Positions 35,591 through 45,028 of a DNA stretch of 64,000 nt are shown here, in pieces. The notes under the pieces were generated by a model, which saw only the letters and a list, made by a program, of their open reading frames with translations, ran no database searches and had not been told where the DNA came from. Numbering within the stretch: position 1 is the stretch's first letter; the number at the start of each line of letters is the position of its first letter. The stretch is from Aerococcus urinae (GTDB lineage Bacteria; Bacillota; Bacilli; Lactobacillales; Aerococcaceae), in NCBI RefSeq assembly GCF_001543175.1, contig NZ_CP014161.1, positions 434,001-498,000 of the forward strand, read 5' to 3'. A program made the translations under genes and the position numbers.

Positions 35591-37411
35591 ATGAGTGGAA
35601 TAAGTATTATTCCATTGGGTGGTGTTCGTGAAGATGGTAAGAACATGTACCTGGTCGAAGTCAATGATAAGATCTTTATCTTGGACTGTGGCCTAATCTT
35701 CCCACCTGATGAAATGTTAGGGGTCGATATCATGATCCCTGATTTTACCTATGTCATCGAACATAAAGATAAGGTGGCTGGGGTCTTCCTAAGCCACGGC
35801 CATGCCGATGCGATTGGGGCCTTGCCTTATCTCTTAAAAGAGGTCAATGTTCCCGTCTTTGGGACGGAATTGACCATTGAACTAGCTAAGATTAATTGTA
35901 AGAAGCGTGGGGTGAAGAACTTCAAAGACTTCTACGTGATCGATGATTCCAACGAGATCGATTTTGACGATGCTGTGGTTAAGTTCTTCAGCACGACCCA
36001 CACGGTTCCTGAGTCCCTAGGGATTGCAGTCCAAACTGAAGAAGGCAGCATCGTCTATACCGGGGACTTCAAATTTGATTTGACGGTTGGTGATGGTTAT
36101 AAGACCAGCTTTAACCGCATTGGCGAAATTGCCTCATCTGGCGTCATTGCCCTCTTGAGTGATTCCCAACATGCGGATTCCTATTTTGAGAATACCTCGG
36201 AAGAAAAACTGGAACAGGCCATTTTAAAGGAAGTGGACAAGGCTAGCGGACGGGTCGTTTTAGCCACGGTGGATAGTAATATATTACGGATCCAACAAGT
36301 CTTAAATGTGGCGCGGGCAACTAACCGCCATGTCTTCTTATCAGGTGATCAAATTGAAGAAATTATCGATGTGGCCATTCGCTTGAACAAGCTCACCATC
36401 CCTTCCAAGAACCTGATTCAACCCAACGACAATTTAAAGAACTTTGCTGATGACGAAATTATTATCTTGGAGACGGGCGAATACGGGGAAATCCTAACCA
36501 ATTTACAAGCCATGTCTAAGGGCTCGCACAAGAATATTAAAATTCAAAAGGGCGACTTAGTCTTGATTACTTCCAGTCCATCGGTGGGCTTAGAAACCGT
36601 CATGGCTGATACTGAAGATGAGATCTACCGGGCTGGTGGCCATGCCCTCCAAGTCTTATCGGCTTATAAATCCAGTGGTCACGCTTCACCCAAGGATTTG
36701 GAAGTCTTGATTGGCCTTTTCAACCCAGACTATGTGGTGCCGGTGTCGGGAGAATACCGTCTCTTACATGCTCACGGCAAAATTGCTCAAAGCCTGGGCT
36801 ATGATGATGACCATATCTTCCTACTTGAAAAGGGTGACGTCCTTAAATACGAGAAGGGCAAACTCCGCCTAGCCAACTCAGTTCCGTCTGAGAATGTCTT
36901 GGTTGATGGGAGTGGGGTTGGCGATATTGGTAATATTGTCTTACGTGACCGTCGTATCCTCTCAGAAGATGGGATTTTTGTGATTGTCTTGACCATTTCG
37001 AGAAGCCAAGGCAAGATTCTTTCCCAACCTGAAATTATTTCGCGGGGCTTTGTCTTTATGAAGGAAAGTACCGACCTCCTTAACGCCAGCAAGGAACTGG
37101 TGCGTGAAGAGGTTGAGAAGGCTCTAGCAGATCCCAAAAACTTTGACTGGGCCGACTTAAAGGGTAAAATTCGTGAAGTGGTGGCTAAATACCTCTATAA
37201 GGAAACTAACCGCCGTCCCATGGTTTTACCGGTGATCATGGAATCTTCTCACCGTCGTGGTAAGCGTAATTTCAAGAAAGAGAACCAAAAGAATACTTCC
37301 AATCAAAAGAACAATTCCAAGCAAAAGAATAACTCCAAGAAAAATAATAAACCGAATCCAAAAAACAAGCGCAATAAAAATCACAAGCAGAAACAAGATG
37401 CGAAATCCTAG
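35591..37411 (+). CDS. rnjB: Ribonuclease J2
   Basis: Metallo-beta-lactamase/beta-CASP ribonuclease, 606 aa, 5'-3' exo/endonuclease family acting in mRNA decay and rRNA processing. The first metal motif reads HGHADA (69-74) rather than the HxHxDH of RNase J1, the last His being Ala, the sign of the weakly active J2 paralogue. YTGDFKFD and the beta-CASP region follow, and SGHAS lies near 360. A Lys/Asn/Gln-rich tail of about 45 residues ends the protein. Position after asd also matches rnjB in B. subtilis. J2 normally partners RNase J1, which is not in the window. Confidence 0.88.
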   Translation: MSGISIIPLGGVREDGKNMYLVEVNDKIFILDCGLIFPPDEMLGVDIMIPDFTYVIEHKDKVAGVFLSHGHADAIGALPYLLKEVNVPVFGTELTIELAKINCKKRGVKNFKDFYVIDDSNEIDFDDAVVKFFSTTHTVPESLGIAVQTEEGSIVYTGDFKFDLTVGDGYKTSFNRIGEIASSGVIALLSDSQHADSYFENTSEEKLEQAILKEVDKASGRVVLATVDSNILRIQQVLNVARATNRHVFLSGDQIEEIIDVAIRLNKLTIPSKNLIQPNDNLKNFADDEIIILETGEYGEILTNLQAMSKGSHKNIKIQKGDLVLITSSPSVGLETVMADTEDEIYRAGGHALQVLSAYKSSGHASPKDLEVLIGLFNPDYVVPVSGEYRLLHAHGKIAQSLGYDDDHIFLLEKGDVLKYEKGKLRLANSVPSENVLVDGSGVGDIGNIVLRDRRILSEDGIFVIVLTISRSQGKILSQPEIISRGFVFMKESTDLLNASKELVREEVEKALADPKNFDWADLKGKIREVVAKYLYKETNRRPMVLPVIMESSHRRGKRNFKKENQKNTSNQKNNSKQKNNSKKNNKPNPKNKRNKNHKQKQDAKS

Positions 37412-37430
37412 CATTAGAAAGGACTAAGTT

Positions 37431-38036
37431 ATGAAATCTTCCCAACGTTTAGTGATTATCGTTGAAGGCTTACTTTACCTAGCCTTAGCTTTTCTTATTC
37501 AGTTAATTTTCCCAGCGGTTATTTCCGAGTGGGGAATTGCTTTAAGAATTGGCTATACCTTGCTGATTTACTATGCTTTCAGGCGCGGAAATTTTGCCGG
37601 AAGTTTCGCTGGCCTCTTGTTAGGAGCCGTTTCCTGCATTGGACTGGATAACCCGGCTGACCATATCGGTCAAATTATTGGTATGATTATCGCTAGTGGT
37701 TGTTTAGGCATTGCGGGTCTCTTTGCTCGTAATTTACAACGGACCTTGCATAATCGTCGGATGGGCTCAGCCTATCTTAATTTGGTAACCGGCACTATCC
37801 TGGCATGGCTAGCCTATTTCTTAGTGCGTTTCCTGACTTATGAATATTTAGTCAGTGATCTTAGCCTAACGACACAGGTTAACTTCCAACAAAATGCCCT
37901 GTCAGCCTTGGTGAATATTGCCCTTAGCCTGATTATCTTGATTGTGATTATGAATGTTTCGGCTAAGAACTTTATCCCTAAAAATACGCCTTATATATCA
38001 AGGCGTGAGCGTTCTCGCTTACTGAATGATGATTAA
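37431..38036 (+). CDS. Membrane protein, probable ThiT-like thiamine ECF transporter S component
   Basis: 201-aa protein with about six hydrophobic segments and a short basic cytoplasmic end. The AFRRGNFAGSFAGLLLGAV segment and overall spacing resemble YuaJ/ThiT substrate-binding subunits, which use a shared energizing module encoded elsewhere. Key thiamine-binding aromatic residues cannot be checked by eye, so another small integral membrane family is possible. It starts 19 bases after rnjB with AAAGGACTAAG upstream and is probably co-transcribed. I see no TPP riboswitch. Confidence 0.5.
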   Translation: MKSSQRLVIIVEGLLYLALAFLIQLIFPAVISEWGIALRIGYTLLIYYAFRRGNFAGSFAGLLLGAVSCIGLDNPADHIGQIIGMIIASGCLGIAGLFARNLQRTLHNRRMGSAYLNLVTGTILAWLAYFLVRFLTYEYLVSDLSLTTQVNFQQNALSALVNIALSLIILIVIMNVSAKNFIPKNTPYISRRERSRLLNDD

Positions 38037-38055
38037 AGCAAAGACAGCCCAAGCA

Positions 38056-38083
38056 AGCTGGAGCACTGGCTCCAGCTCTTTTG
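38056..38083 (+). terminator. Terminator of the rnjB transcription unit
   Basis: AGCTGGAGC (38056-38064) pairs perfectly with GCTCCAGCT (38069-38077) around ACTG, then CTTTTGC. Confidence 0.75.
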
Positions 38084-38136
38084 CTTATTAGGGGAAGGCA
38101 TACCTTTTAGTTTTTATTTTTATTTATTGTGAAATT

Positions 38137-38145
38137 TGCTATAAT
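38137..38145 (+). promoter_or_regulatory. Extended -10 promoter of cls
   Basis: TGCTATAAT at 38137-38145; T-rich -35 region without a clear hexamer. Confidence 0.6.
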
Positions 38146-38176
38146 CTTATTTAGTTTGAGAGAGAGGTTAGGATTT

Positions 38177-39637
38177 ATGACCAATTGGGTAAATATTTTA
38201 ATTATTGCCATTATTTTAATTAATACGGTATCGGCGATTTACACGGTTTTTCGCCAAGAGCGGCCAGTAGCGACGATTTGGGCTTGGTTACTTGTCCTAA
38301 TCTTACTGCCAGGGCTAGGCTTTGTGATTTACTTTTTCTTGGGGCGTAAAATTTCTGATAAGCAGATCTTCCAATTGAATGAGAAGGAAGCCATGGGGAT
38401 GACCACCCTGGTCAACAAAAACATTGATGACTCGGGTAAACAGCGTTTCATCTCTGACTATGATCCTGAACTGCAAGAATTAATTATCCTGCTTTATCGC
38501 TCTAATTTTTCCATCTTAACGGCTAATAATGAGGTTGAAATTTTTGATGAGGGCAAGGAAAAAATTGAAGCCCTCTTAAGGGATATCGCGGCGGCCAAGC
38601 ATCATATTCATATCCAATACTATATCCTTACTCCTGATGAGGTCGGTAACCGGGTCTTAGACGCCCTGACTAAAAAAGCCCAAGAGGGGGTTGAAGTCAG
38701 GCTCCTCTATGATGCCCTAGGAAGTCGTAAGTTAAAGGATAAGGATTTAGAAGCGTTGCGAGCAGCAGGAGGAGTGGCTTCGGCCTTCTTTGGTTACTCG
38801 ACCTGGATTCAAAATTTCCGCTTGAACTTCCGTAACCACCGCAAAATTGTTGTTATTGACGGGCGGGTTGGCTATATCGGCGGCTTTAATATTGCTAAGG
38901 AATATATCGGTAAGGGGTCCTTGGGTTACTGGCGCGATACCCATTTAAGGGTAGTTGGTGAGGCGGTTCAAGCCCTGCAAAGTCGCTTTGTGGTTGACTG
39001 GTATGCGTCAACGGACGAAGATACCAGTCTCTTACTGGCTGAACCTGAATTGGCTCATGACTATTTCCCCTTATTCCCGGTTGCGGATAAAGTGCCTATG
39101 CAAATTGTTTCCTCGGGACCTGAAGATGAAACTGACCAAATTAAGATGGGTTATTTGAAGATGATCACCATGGCCAGGTCACGGATTTATTTGCACACGC
39201 CTTACTTTATTCCGGATTCACCGATTTTGGAGGCCCTGGAACTTGCTGCTTTGTCTGGGATTGAAGTCCATATCATGATCCCATGTAAGCCGGACCACCC
39301 CTTTGTTTATCGGGCCACTGAGTATTATAGTAAGGAAGTCTTAGCCTCTGGCGTCCATGTCCATCGTTATGACAAGGGTTTCTTGCATTCCAAGATGATG
39401 ATTGTGGATGACCGGATTGCCAGTGTGGGGACAGCCAACTTCGATATTCGCTCTTTCCGCTTGAATTTTGAAGTGAACGCCTTTATCTACGATAAGGCGG
39501 TGGTGGCTGAATTGATTGCCCAATATGAACGCGACTTAAAGGATTCGACGGTCCTGACCCAAGAATACTTCGACAATCAATCCAGTTGGAAGAAGTTCAA
39601 ACAAAAGGGCTCTCGTCTCTTAGCACCGATTTTATAA
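38177..39637 (+). CDS. cls: Cardiolipin synthase
   Basis: Phospholipase D family membrane enzyme condensing two phosphatidylglycerols. Two N-terminal transmembrane segments (about 3-50), then two HKD motifs: NHRKIVVIDGRVGYIGGFNI near 220 and HSKMMIVDDRIASVGTANFD near 405. From ATG 38177 the length is 486 aa, the normal size; the frame is open upstream to 38129, which would add residues ahead of the first membrane helix with no ribosome site. Confidence 0.94.
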   Translation: MTNWVNILIIAIILINTVSAIYTVFRQERPVATIWAWLLVLILLPGLGFVIYFFLGRKISDKQIFQLNEKEAMGMTTLVNKNIDDSGKQRFISDYDPELQELIILLYRSNFSILTANNEVEIFDEGKEKIEALLRDIAAAKHHIHIQYYILTPDEVGNRVLDALTKKAQEGVEVRLLYDALGSRKLKDKDLEALRAAGGVASAFFGYSTWIQNFRLNFRNHRKIVVIDGRVGYIGGFNIAKEYIGKGSLGYWRDTHLRVVGEAVQALQSRFVVDWYASTDEDTSLLLAEPELAHDYFPLFPVADKVPMQIVSSGPEDETDQIKMGYLKMITMARSRIYLHTPYFIPDSPILEALELAALSGIEVHIMIPCKPDHPFVYRATEYYSKEVLASGVHVHRYDKGFLHSKMMIVDDRIASVGTANFDIRSFRLNFEVNAFIYDKAVVAELIAQYERDLKDSTVLTQEYFDNQSSWKKFKQKGSRLLAPIL

Positions 39638-39642
39638 AAACT

Positions 39643-39700
39643 TATGAGCATTCGTTCTGCTTTTGAAAGATAGTCGTTAAAAAGCTGACCGAATGCTTAT
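39643..39700. repeat. Inverted repeat downstream of cls
   Basis: GAGCATTCG (39646-39654) pairs with CGAATGCTT (39690-39698) with extension ACTTAT/ATTAAGT outside. There is no T-run; the role is unclear. Confidence 0.45.
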
Positions 39701-39723
39701 TAAGTTTCATTGAAAAATAAAAA

Positions 39724-39799
39724 CCAGTTTACTCTCTGGGGGATTTCTTAGTGCTTCGCTTAGGAAGGACATCAAGAAAGTGAGTAAACTGGCTTTTTC
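39724..39799. terminator. Bidirectional terminator between cls and the 39890 gene
   Basis: CCAGTTTACTC (39724-39734) pairs perfectly with GAGTAAACTGG (39782-39792), with AAAAA before and CTTTTTCT after. The interior holds a second small hairpin (CTTA...TAAG around GTGCTTCGC), giving a branched form. Confidence 0.75.
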
Positions 39800-39889
39800 T
39801 TAGTTAAACGATGATTGAGAAGTTATTTTGGTGATGGTAGAAGTTTTTATTTAGTAAAGTGATTGAATCGTTATAAATAAGTGCTCATT

Positions 39890-40270
39890 CTAGGCATTGG
39901 GTTCCCAGATGGCAAGGATTTCTTGCTTAGGAATCATAAAGTTAACCTCGCTATCGATATCTTCAAAGATAACCATTTGACTTTGGGGATGGGAAGAATA
40001 TTTTTGAAAATAGCCAAAGAGGGTGTCCTTGGTATACATATTACCCATATTGCGTCTAACGGTAATGTAGACGGGAAGCTGTTGTTTTTGGTAATCCTTG
40101 ATCTGACTGGATAGGGCGTCATTTTCCAAACTAGGCGCTAGGTCTGTAAGCTTTTCAGCGGGGGTTTTATTAATGGACTGTAACGGTCTAGCGACGTTTG
40201 TCTGTGCACTTAAGGGGATAATGTTGTGAATTAAGTTATTCCATGAGAACGATTGACTTGGATTTTGCAT
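39890..40270 (-). CDS. Small protein, possibly YolD-like, under a LexA-type promoter
   Basis: 126-aa soluble protein of uncertain function. The C-terminal part (PVYITVRRNMGNMYTKDTLFGYF, then VIFEDIDSEVNFMIPKQEILAIW) has the beta-rich pattern of YolD-like proteins, which often accompany SOS-induced Y-family polymerases; no polymerase gene is next to it. Its promoter carries two SOS boxes, which supports a DNA-damage role independently. GGAGGG precedes the ATG on the minus strand. The YolD assignment is tentative. Confidence 0.65.
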   Translation of the reverse strand: MQNPSQSFSWNNLIHNIIPLSAQTNVARPLQSINKTPAEKLTDLAPSLENDALSSQIKDYQKQQLPVYITVRRNMGNMYTKDTLFGYFQKYSSHPQSQMVIFEDIDSEVNFMIPKQEILAIWEPNA

Positions 40271-40308
40271 CTTAGACCCTCCTTAAATAATAAAAATAAA
40301 CAATTTTA

Positions 40309-40320
40309 GAACGTTTGTTC
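40309..40320. promoter_or_regulatory. LexA (SOS) box, promoter-proximal
   Basis: GAACGTTTGTTC matches the Gram-positive GAAC-N4-GTTC SOS box. It lies just downstream of the minus-strand -10 at 40333-40338, near the expected transcription start. Confidence 0.65.
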
Positions 40321-40332
40321 TAACTGATTTAT

Positions 40333-40361
40333 AGTATAGCGAACGTTCGTTCTGGTGTCAA
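40333..40361 (-). promoter_or_regulatory. Minus-strand sigma-A promoter with LexA box in the spacer
   Basis: On the minus strand TTGACA (40361-40356), 17-base spacer, TATACT (40338-40333). The spacer contains GAACGTTCGTTC (40341-40352), a second GAAC-N4-GTTC SOS box, placed to block RNA polymerase. Drives the 39890-40270 gene. The remaining stretch up to gmk, 40362-40552, holds no gene I can support. Confidence 0.75.
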
Positions 40362-40545
40362 GTAAAATTCGAACAGATGTTTTTTATAGGTGAGAAAGCT
40401 TTTAAGTGAAGTAAAATCACTTCAAAGGGATAAATCTATGCTAAAATGAACTTAACTCTAATAAAGATCGTGTGGCTGCCTATTTATTCCATGCGACACT
40501 TAGTCATGAAAAGAATAAGGATTTTTAATTATTTACTTTATTTAA

Positions 40546-41244
<699 letters not shown>

Positions 41245-41246
41245 TT

Positions 41247-41471
41247 ATGATTATTTATCCATCGATTGATTCTTTGTTAAAGCAAGTAAATTCTAAATAT
41301 TCTCTGTGTACCATTGCCGCTAAACGGGCCCACGAACTTCAAGAAAACCAAAATCCGATGTTAACAGACTATCGTTCTCCTAAGTATGTTGGTCAAGCCT
41401 TAGAAGAGATTAATTCTGGTGACTTAGGTATTGATCCAGATTCTTTAGCTAAGGACGAAAGCCTTAACTAA
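41247..41471 (+). CDS. rpoZ: RNA polymerase omega subunit
   Basis: 74-aa RNA polymerase assembly subunit. [20 protein letters not shown] and the IAAKRAHEL helix that packs on beta' are diagnostic. Starts two bases after gmk, with GGAGAGGGAG as ribosome site in the end of gmk. coaBC, which usually follows, is absent and a terminator comes next. Confidence 0.93.
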   Translation: MIIYPSIDSLLKQVNSKYSLCTIAAKRAHELQENQNPMLTDYRSPKYVGQALEEINSGDLGIDPDSLAKDESLN

Positions 41472-41475
41472 TAAT

Positions 41476-41518
41476 AAGCACGAACAAAGATCGGTTAGCC
41501 GGTCTTTTTTTCGTGCTT
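41476..41518 (+). terminator. Terminator of gmk-rpoZ, nested hairpin
   Basis: Inner AAAGATCGG with CCGGTCTTT and a T-run; outer AAGCACGAA (41476-41484) with TTCGTGCTT (41510-41518). The two stems enclose each other, so the T-run can either pair or serve as the U-tract. Confidence 0.75.
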
Positions 41519-41595
41519 AAGAAAACTAGAGATAGTTGGAAGCTGATTTAAGTTTTAGTACAATAGATAGAGAAATAGCGGAAAGGAGAATGGAT

Positions 41596-44028
41596 ATGGT
41601 CACAGAAAAGGCAATAGTCCCCCGTTTTGCCCGGGTCATTGTTGATGTTCCCACTATGCAGACTGACCATCCCTATGATTATTATATTCCCGACCGCTAT
41701 CAGGACTTGATTCAGGTGGGGATGCGCGTCCAAGTTCCTTTTGGTGTTCGCCAGGTACTGGCCTATGTGGTGGAATTAACTACTAGCAGTGAATTTGAAG
41801 GTGAACTTAAGGAAATCACTAGCCTGCTTGATGACCAAGCGGTTTTAACTCCGGAAATGTTGAATCTGGGTCGAGATATGGCCGAGCATTTGTTTTCTTA
41901 TGTGGTGACTTGTTACCAAACCATGCTGCCCCGCTTGTTAAAGGTGGACTATCATAAGTATTTCGTTCCTAGTGAGACATTGACTTACCAACACCGGCAA
42001 AGCTACTTTAGAGACCAGGAAGAAGTGGCTTGGGAGACAGCTGAGGAAGCCGACCAGTTAAAAGACTTGCTAGCTTTAAAAGAGGCAGGCGAGGTTAGTG
42101 TTGACTACCGGGTTGCTGACCGCAAACATTATAAAACTGAAAAATGGATCCAACCCCTGATGGATGCAGACCAATTAGACAGAGAACGTGACCAGTTAAG
42201 AAAAACTGCTAAAAAGCAGATCCTACTCTGTGAAGTACTCATGGAACTTGAAGGGCGGCGGGTGAGCGTCAAATGGTTGCGGGAGAATTATGACCTCTCC
42301 CTACAGACCATCCGCCGTGGTCAAGACTTCGGCTGGTTAAAGTTATTTGAAGTGGAAGTTGACAGGGATCCCTATGCTGACCGTTATCAAGAAAGAACTC
42401 AAGATAAAGCCCTAACTGATGATCAAAGTCAGGTTTACCAAGAAGTCAAACAGGCGATTAGTGACCAAGTTAATGACACCTATCTCTTGCAAGGGGTGAC
42501 GGGTAGTGGGAAGACGGAAGTTTACCTGCAATTAATCCGCCAAGCCCTCGGCCAAGGGCAAAACGCGATTTTATTGGTGCCAGAAATTGCCCTGACCCCG
42601 CAAATGGTGGCCCAACTGAAGGGGCGCTTTGGAGACTTGGTCGCGGTTCTTCACAGTCAATTAAGCGTTGGTGAACATTTTGATGAATGGCGGAAGATGC
42701 GCCGGGGGGATGCCCGGGTAGTCGTGGGAGCTAGGTCATCGATTTTTGCCCCGATTGATAATATTGGCATTATTATTATTGATGAGGAACATGAGACCAC
42801 TTATAAACAAGAGGAAGCCCCCCGTTACCATGCCCGGGATGTAGCCAAGTGGCGGGCGTCTTATCATTCTTGTCCCTTACTTTTAGGGTCAGCAACACCC
42901 GCCCTAGAAAGTCGGGCCCGGGCCCAAAATGGGGTTTACCACTTGCTTAGCCTGCCTGGGCGGATTAACGGTAAGGCCTTGCCAGCAGTCGACTTGATCG
43001 ATATGCGGGAAGAATTTAAGCATAAAAATTACCACCAATTTTCCCGCTCACTCAAAGAAGCCATCGACCAGACCTTAAGCCAGGGGCAACAAGTGGCCCT
43101 CATGCTTAACCGGCGAGGTTATGCCAATTATGTCATGTGTCGGGATTGTGGTTATGTTTTTCAATGTCAAAATTGTGATGTTTCCCTAACCTATCATTAT
43201 AGTGATCGCAGTTTGCAGTGCCATTATTGTGGCTATAGCCGGCCCTACCCTCAAGTCTGTCCCCTCTGCCAAGGCCAACACTTACGTCCCTTTGGTAGTG
43301 GAACGGAAAAGGTTGAAGAAGAGATCTACCAACTCTTTCCTGGTAAGAACTTAGTCAGAATGGACAATGATACCACCCGTAAAAAGGGCGCCCATGAGCG
43401 TTTGTTAGCCAAAGTAGCGAGTGGCGAGGCGGATATCTTATTGGGAACGCAAATGATAGCTAAGGGATTGGATTTTCCTAATATTACCCTAGTGGGAGTG
43501 ATCAATGCGGATACTTCCCTCTACCTGCCTGATTTCCGGGCTTCAGAGCGAACCTTTCAGCTCTTAACCCAGGTGAGTGGTCGGGCTGGCCGGGGTGACT
43601 TGGAAGGGCGGGTCATGATTCAAACCTTTAATCCCGACCACTATGCCCTCCAACTTGCTAAGCACCATGACTATGACCGCTTCTACCAAAAGGAAATGAC
43701 CTACCGTAAACTCAACCATTATTCCCCTTATTTCTATACCATCAGATTATCTATCTCACACTTTAATGAAAAAGATGCCCTCAAAGCGGCCTTAACCTTG
43801 GCTACTTTACTGCGTGAACGCAGCCAGGGCAGTAAGGACTATGTCATTGGTCCGAGTCAAAATGCCATTTCTCGGATTAAAAACCGTTATTATTATCAAA
43901 TTTTGTACCAGTACCGCAATCAAGCACACATTCAGCCCCTATTCCAAGAAATCCGTGACTTGGCTCAAGACTGGAGTAAAAAGAAACTTTATGTCTCAAT
44001 TGATGTCGAGCCTTTATCTTTCTTATAG
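41596..44028 (+). CDS. priA: Primosomal protein N' (replication restart helicase PriA)
   Basis: Restarts stalled replication forks by loading the replisome. N-terminal 3'-DNA-binding domain (HPYDYYIPDRY near residue 25), Walker A GVTGSGKTEVYL, DEEH motif, a zinc-binding cluster with CRDCGYVFQCQNC and CHYCGY...CPLC, and helicase C motifs (GTQMIAKGLDFPN; GRAGRGDLEG). AAAGGAG (41582-41588) is seven bases before ATG 41596, giving 810 aa; the longer frame from TTG 41536 and ATG 41590 are not preferred. Confidence 0.94.
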   Translation: MVTEKAIVPRFARVIVDVPTMQTDHPYDYYIPDRYQDLIQVGMRVQVPFGVRQVLAYVVELTTSSEFEGELKEITSLLDDQAVLTPEMLNLGRDMAEHLFSYVVTCYQTMLPRLLKVDYHKYFVPSETLTYQHRQSYFRDQEEVAWETAEEADQLKDLLALKEAGEVSVDYRVADRKHYKTEKWIQPLMDADQLDRERDQLRKTAKKQILLCEVLMELEGRRVSVKWLRENYDLSLQTIRRGQDFGWLKLFEVEVDRDPYADRYQERTQDKALTDDQSQVYQEVKQAISDQVNDTYLLQGVTGSGKTEVYLQLIRQALGQGQNAILLVPEIALTPQMVAQLKGRFGDLVAVLHSQLSVGEHFDEWRKMRRGDARVVVGARSSIFAPIDNIGIIIIDEEHETTYKQEEAPRYHARDVAKWRASYHSCPLLLGSATPALESRARAQNGVYHLLSLPGRINGKALPAVDLIDMREEFKHKNYHQFSRSLKEAIDQTLSQGQQVALMLNRRGYANYVMCRDCGYVFQCQNCDVSLTYHYSDRSLQCHYCGYSRPYPQVCPLCQGQHLRPFGSGTEKVEEEIYQLFPGKNLVRMDNDTTRKKGAHERLLAKVASGEADILLGTQMIAKGLDFPNITLVGVINADTSLYLPDFRASERTFQLLTQVSGRAGRGDLEGRVMIQTFNPDHYALQLAKHHDYDRFYQKEMTYRKLNHYSPYFYTIRLSISHFNEKDALKAALTLATLLRERSQGSKDYVIGPSQNAISRIKNRYYYQILYQYRNQAHIQPLFQEIRDLAQDWSKKKLYVSIDVEPLSFL

Positions 44029-44071
44029 GAAACCGGGGACATGGATTGCACTGAGGAGGAAGTTATTCATT

Positions 44072-45028
44072 ATGAAAAAAATTGTATTTATGGGGACACC
44101 AGAATTTTCGGTGAAGAGTCTACAGGCCTTAATTGACCACCCTGACTATGAAGTGACCGCAGTGGTTACCCAGCCTGACCGACCCGTGGGACGGAAACAC
44201 CGCCTCCTAGCCTCAGCGGTTAAAGAAGCCGCCCAAGCGGCTGATATTCCCGTCTACCAACCTGAAAAAATCAGTCAAGACCAAGACCTCGACCAACTAC
44301 TCAGCCAAGGGGATATCGATTTAATCGTGACTGCTGCTTACGGACAATTTTTACCCGAGCGTTTATTGAACTATCCCAAGTACGGGGCCATTAATGTCCA
44401 CGCCAGCCTCTTACCCAAGTACCGGGGCGGGGCACCTGTCCACTACGCCATCTGGAAGGGAGAAAAGGAGACCGGGATAAGTATTATTCGTATGGTTAAG
44501 AAAATGGATGCTGGAGCAATCCTAAAGCAAGCCGCTATCCCTATTGATGACCAAGTTACTGTCGCTGAAATGTTTGATCGCTTGAGTGAACTGGGCAGTC
44601 AAGTATTGCTAGAAACCTTACCCGCTCTCTTTGATGGGACAGTGACTGAGACTCCTCAAAATGAAGCGGAAGCAACTTTTTCACCTAATATCACCCGGGA
44701 AGAGGAGCGGATCAACTGGGACAATACTGCCCAAGAAATCCATAACCAAGTTCGGGCCTTTAATAGCTGGCCAGTGGCCCACACCTTCTTTGATGATAAG
44801 CGCTGGAAGATCTGGGCAAGTGAAGTGCTTGAAGACGATGAAACTGATCAAGTCCCAGGAACGGTGATCGCTATTGACAAGAAACCAGCCCGTTTCCTAG
44901 TGGCTTGCGGAAGCGGAACGGTCTTAGCTATTACTGAAATCCAACCAGCAGGGAAGAAGGCCATGGATATTACGAGTTTTATTAATGGAGGAGCGGGTCA
45001 AATTGAAGTCGGCGACACATTCCAATAA
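44072..45028 (+). CDS. fmt: Methionyl-tRNA formyltransferase
   Basis: Formylates initiator Met-tRNA with 10-formyl-THF. MKKIVFMGTPEFSVKSL opening, the NVHASLLPKYRGGAPVHYAIW catalytic segment near 108-128, and the C-terminal OB-like tRNA-binding domain. ATG 44072 with GAGGAGGAAG upstream gives 318 aa. def, its usual partner, is missing between priA and fmt. The end overlaps rsmB. Confidence 0.94.
   Translation: MKKIVFMGTPEFSVKSLQALIDHPDYEVTAVVTQPDRPVGRKHRLLASAVKEAAQAADIPVYQPEKISQDQDLDQLLSQGDIDLIVTAAYGQFLPERLLNYPKYGAINVHASLLPKYRGGAPVHYAIWKGEKETGISIIRMVKKMDAGAILKQAAIPIDDQVTVAEMFDRLSELGSQVLLETLPALFDGTVTETPQNEAEATFSPNITREEERINWDNTAQEIHNQVRAFNSWPVAHTFFDDKRWKIWASEVLEDDETDQVPGTVIAIDKKPARFLVACGSGTVLAITEIQPAGKKAMDITSFINGGAGQIEVGDTFQ

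Noticed and set aside
37411-37431. TPP riboswitch before the ThiT-like gene
   Set aside because: Only 19 bases separate it from rnjB, with no room for a riboswitch; the gene is read from the upstream transcript.
39881-40114. 77-codon plus-strand frame opposite the SOS-regulated gene
   Set aside because: Antisense to a gene with a good ribosome site and promoter on the minus strand; no ribosome site of its own.
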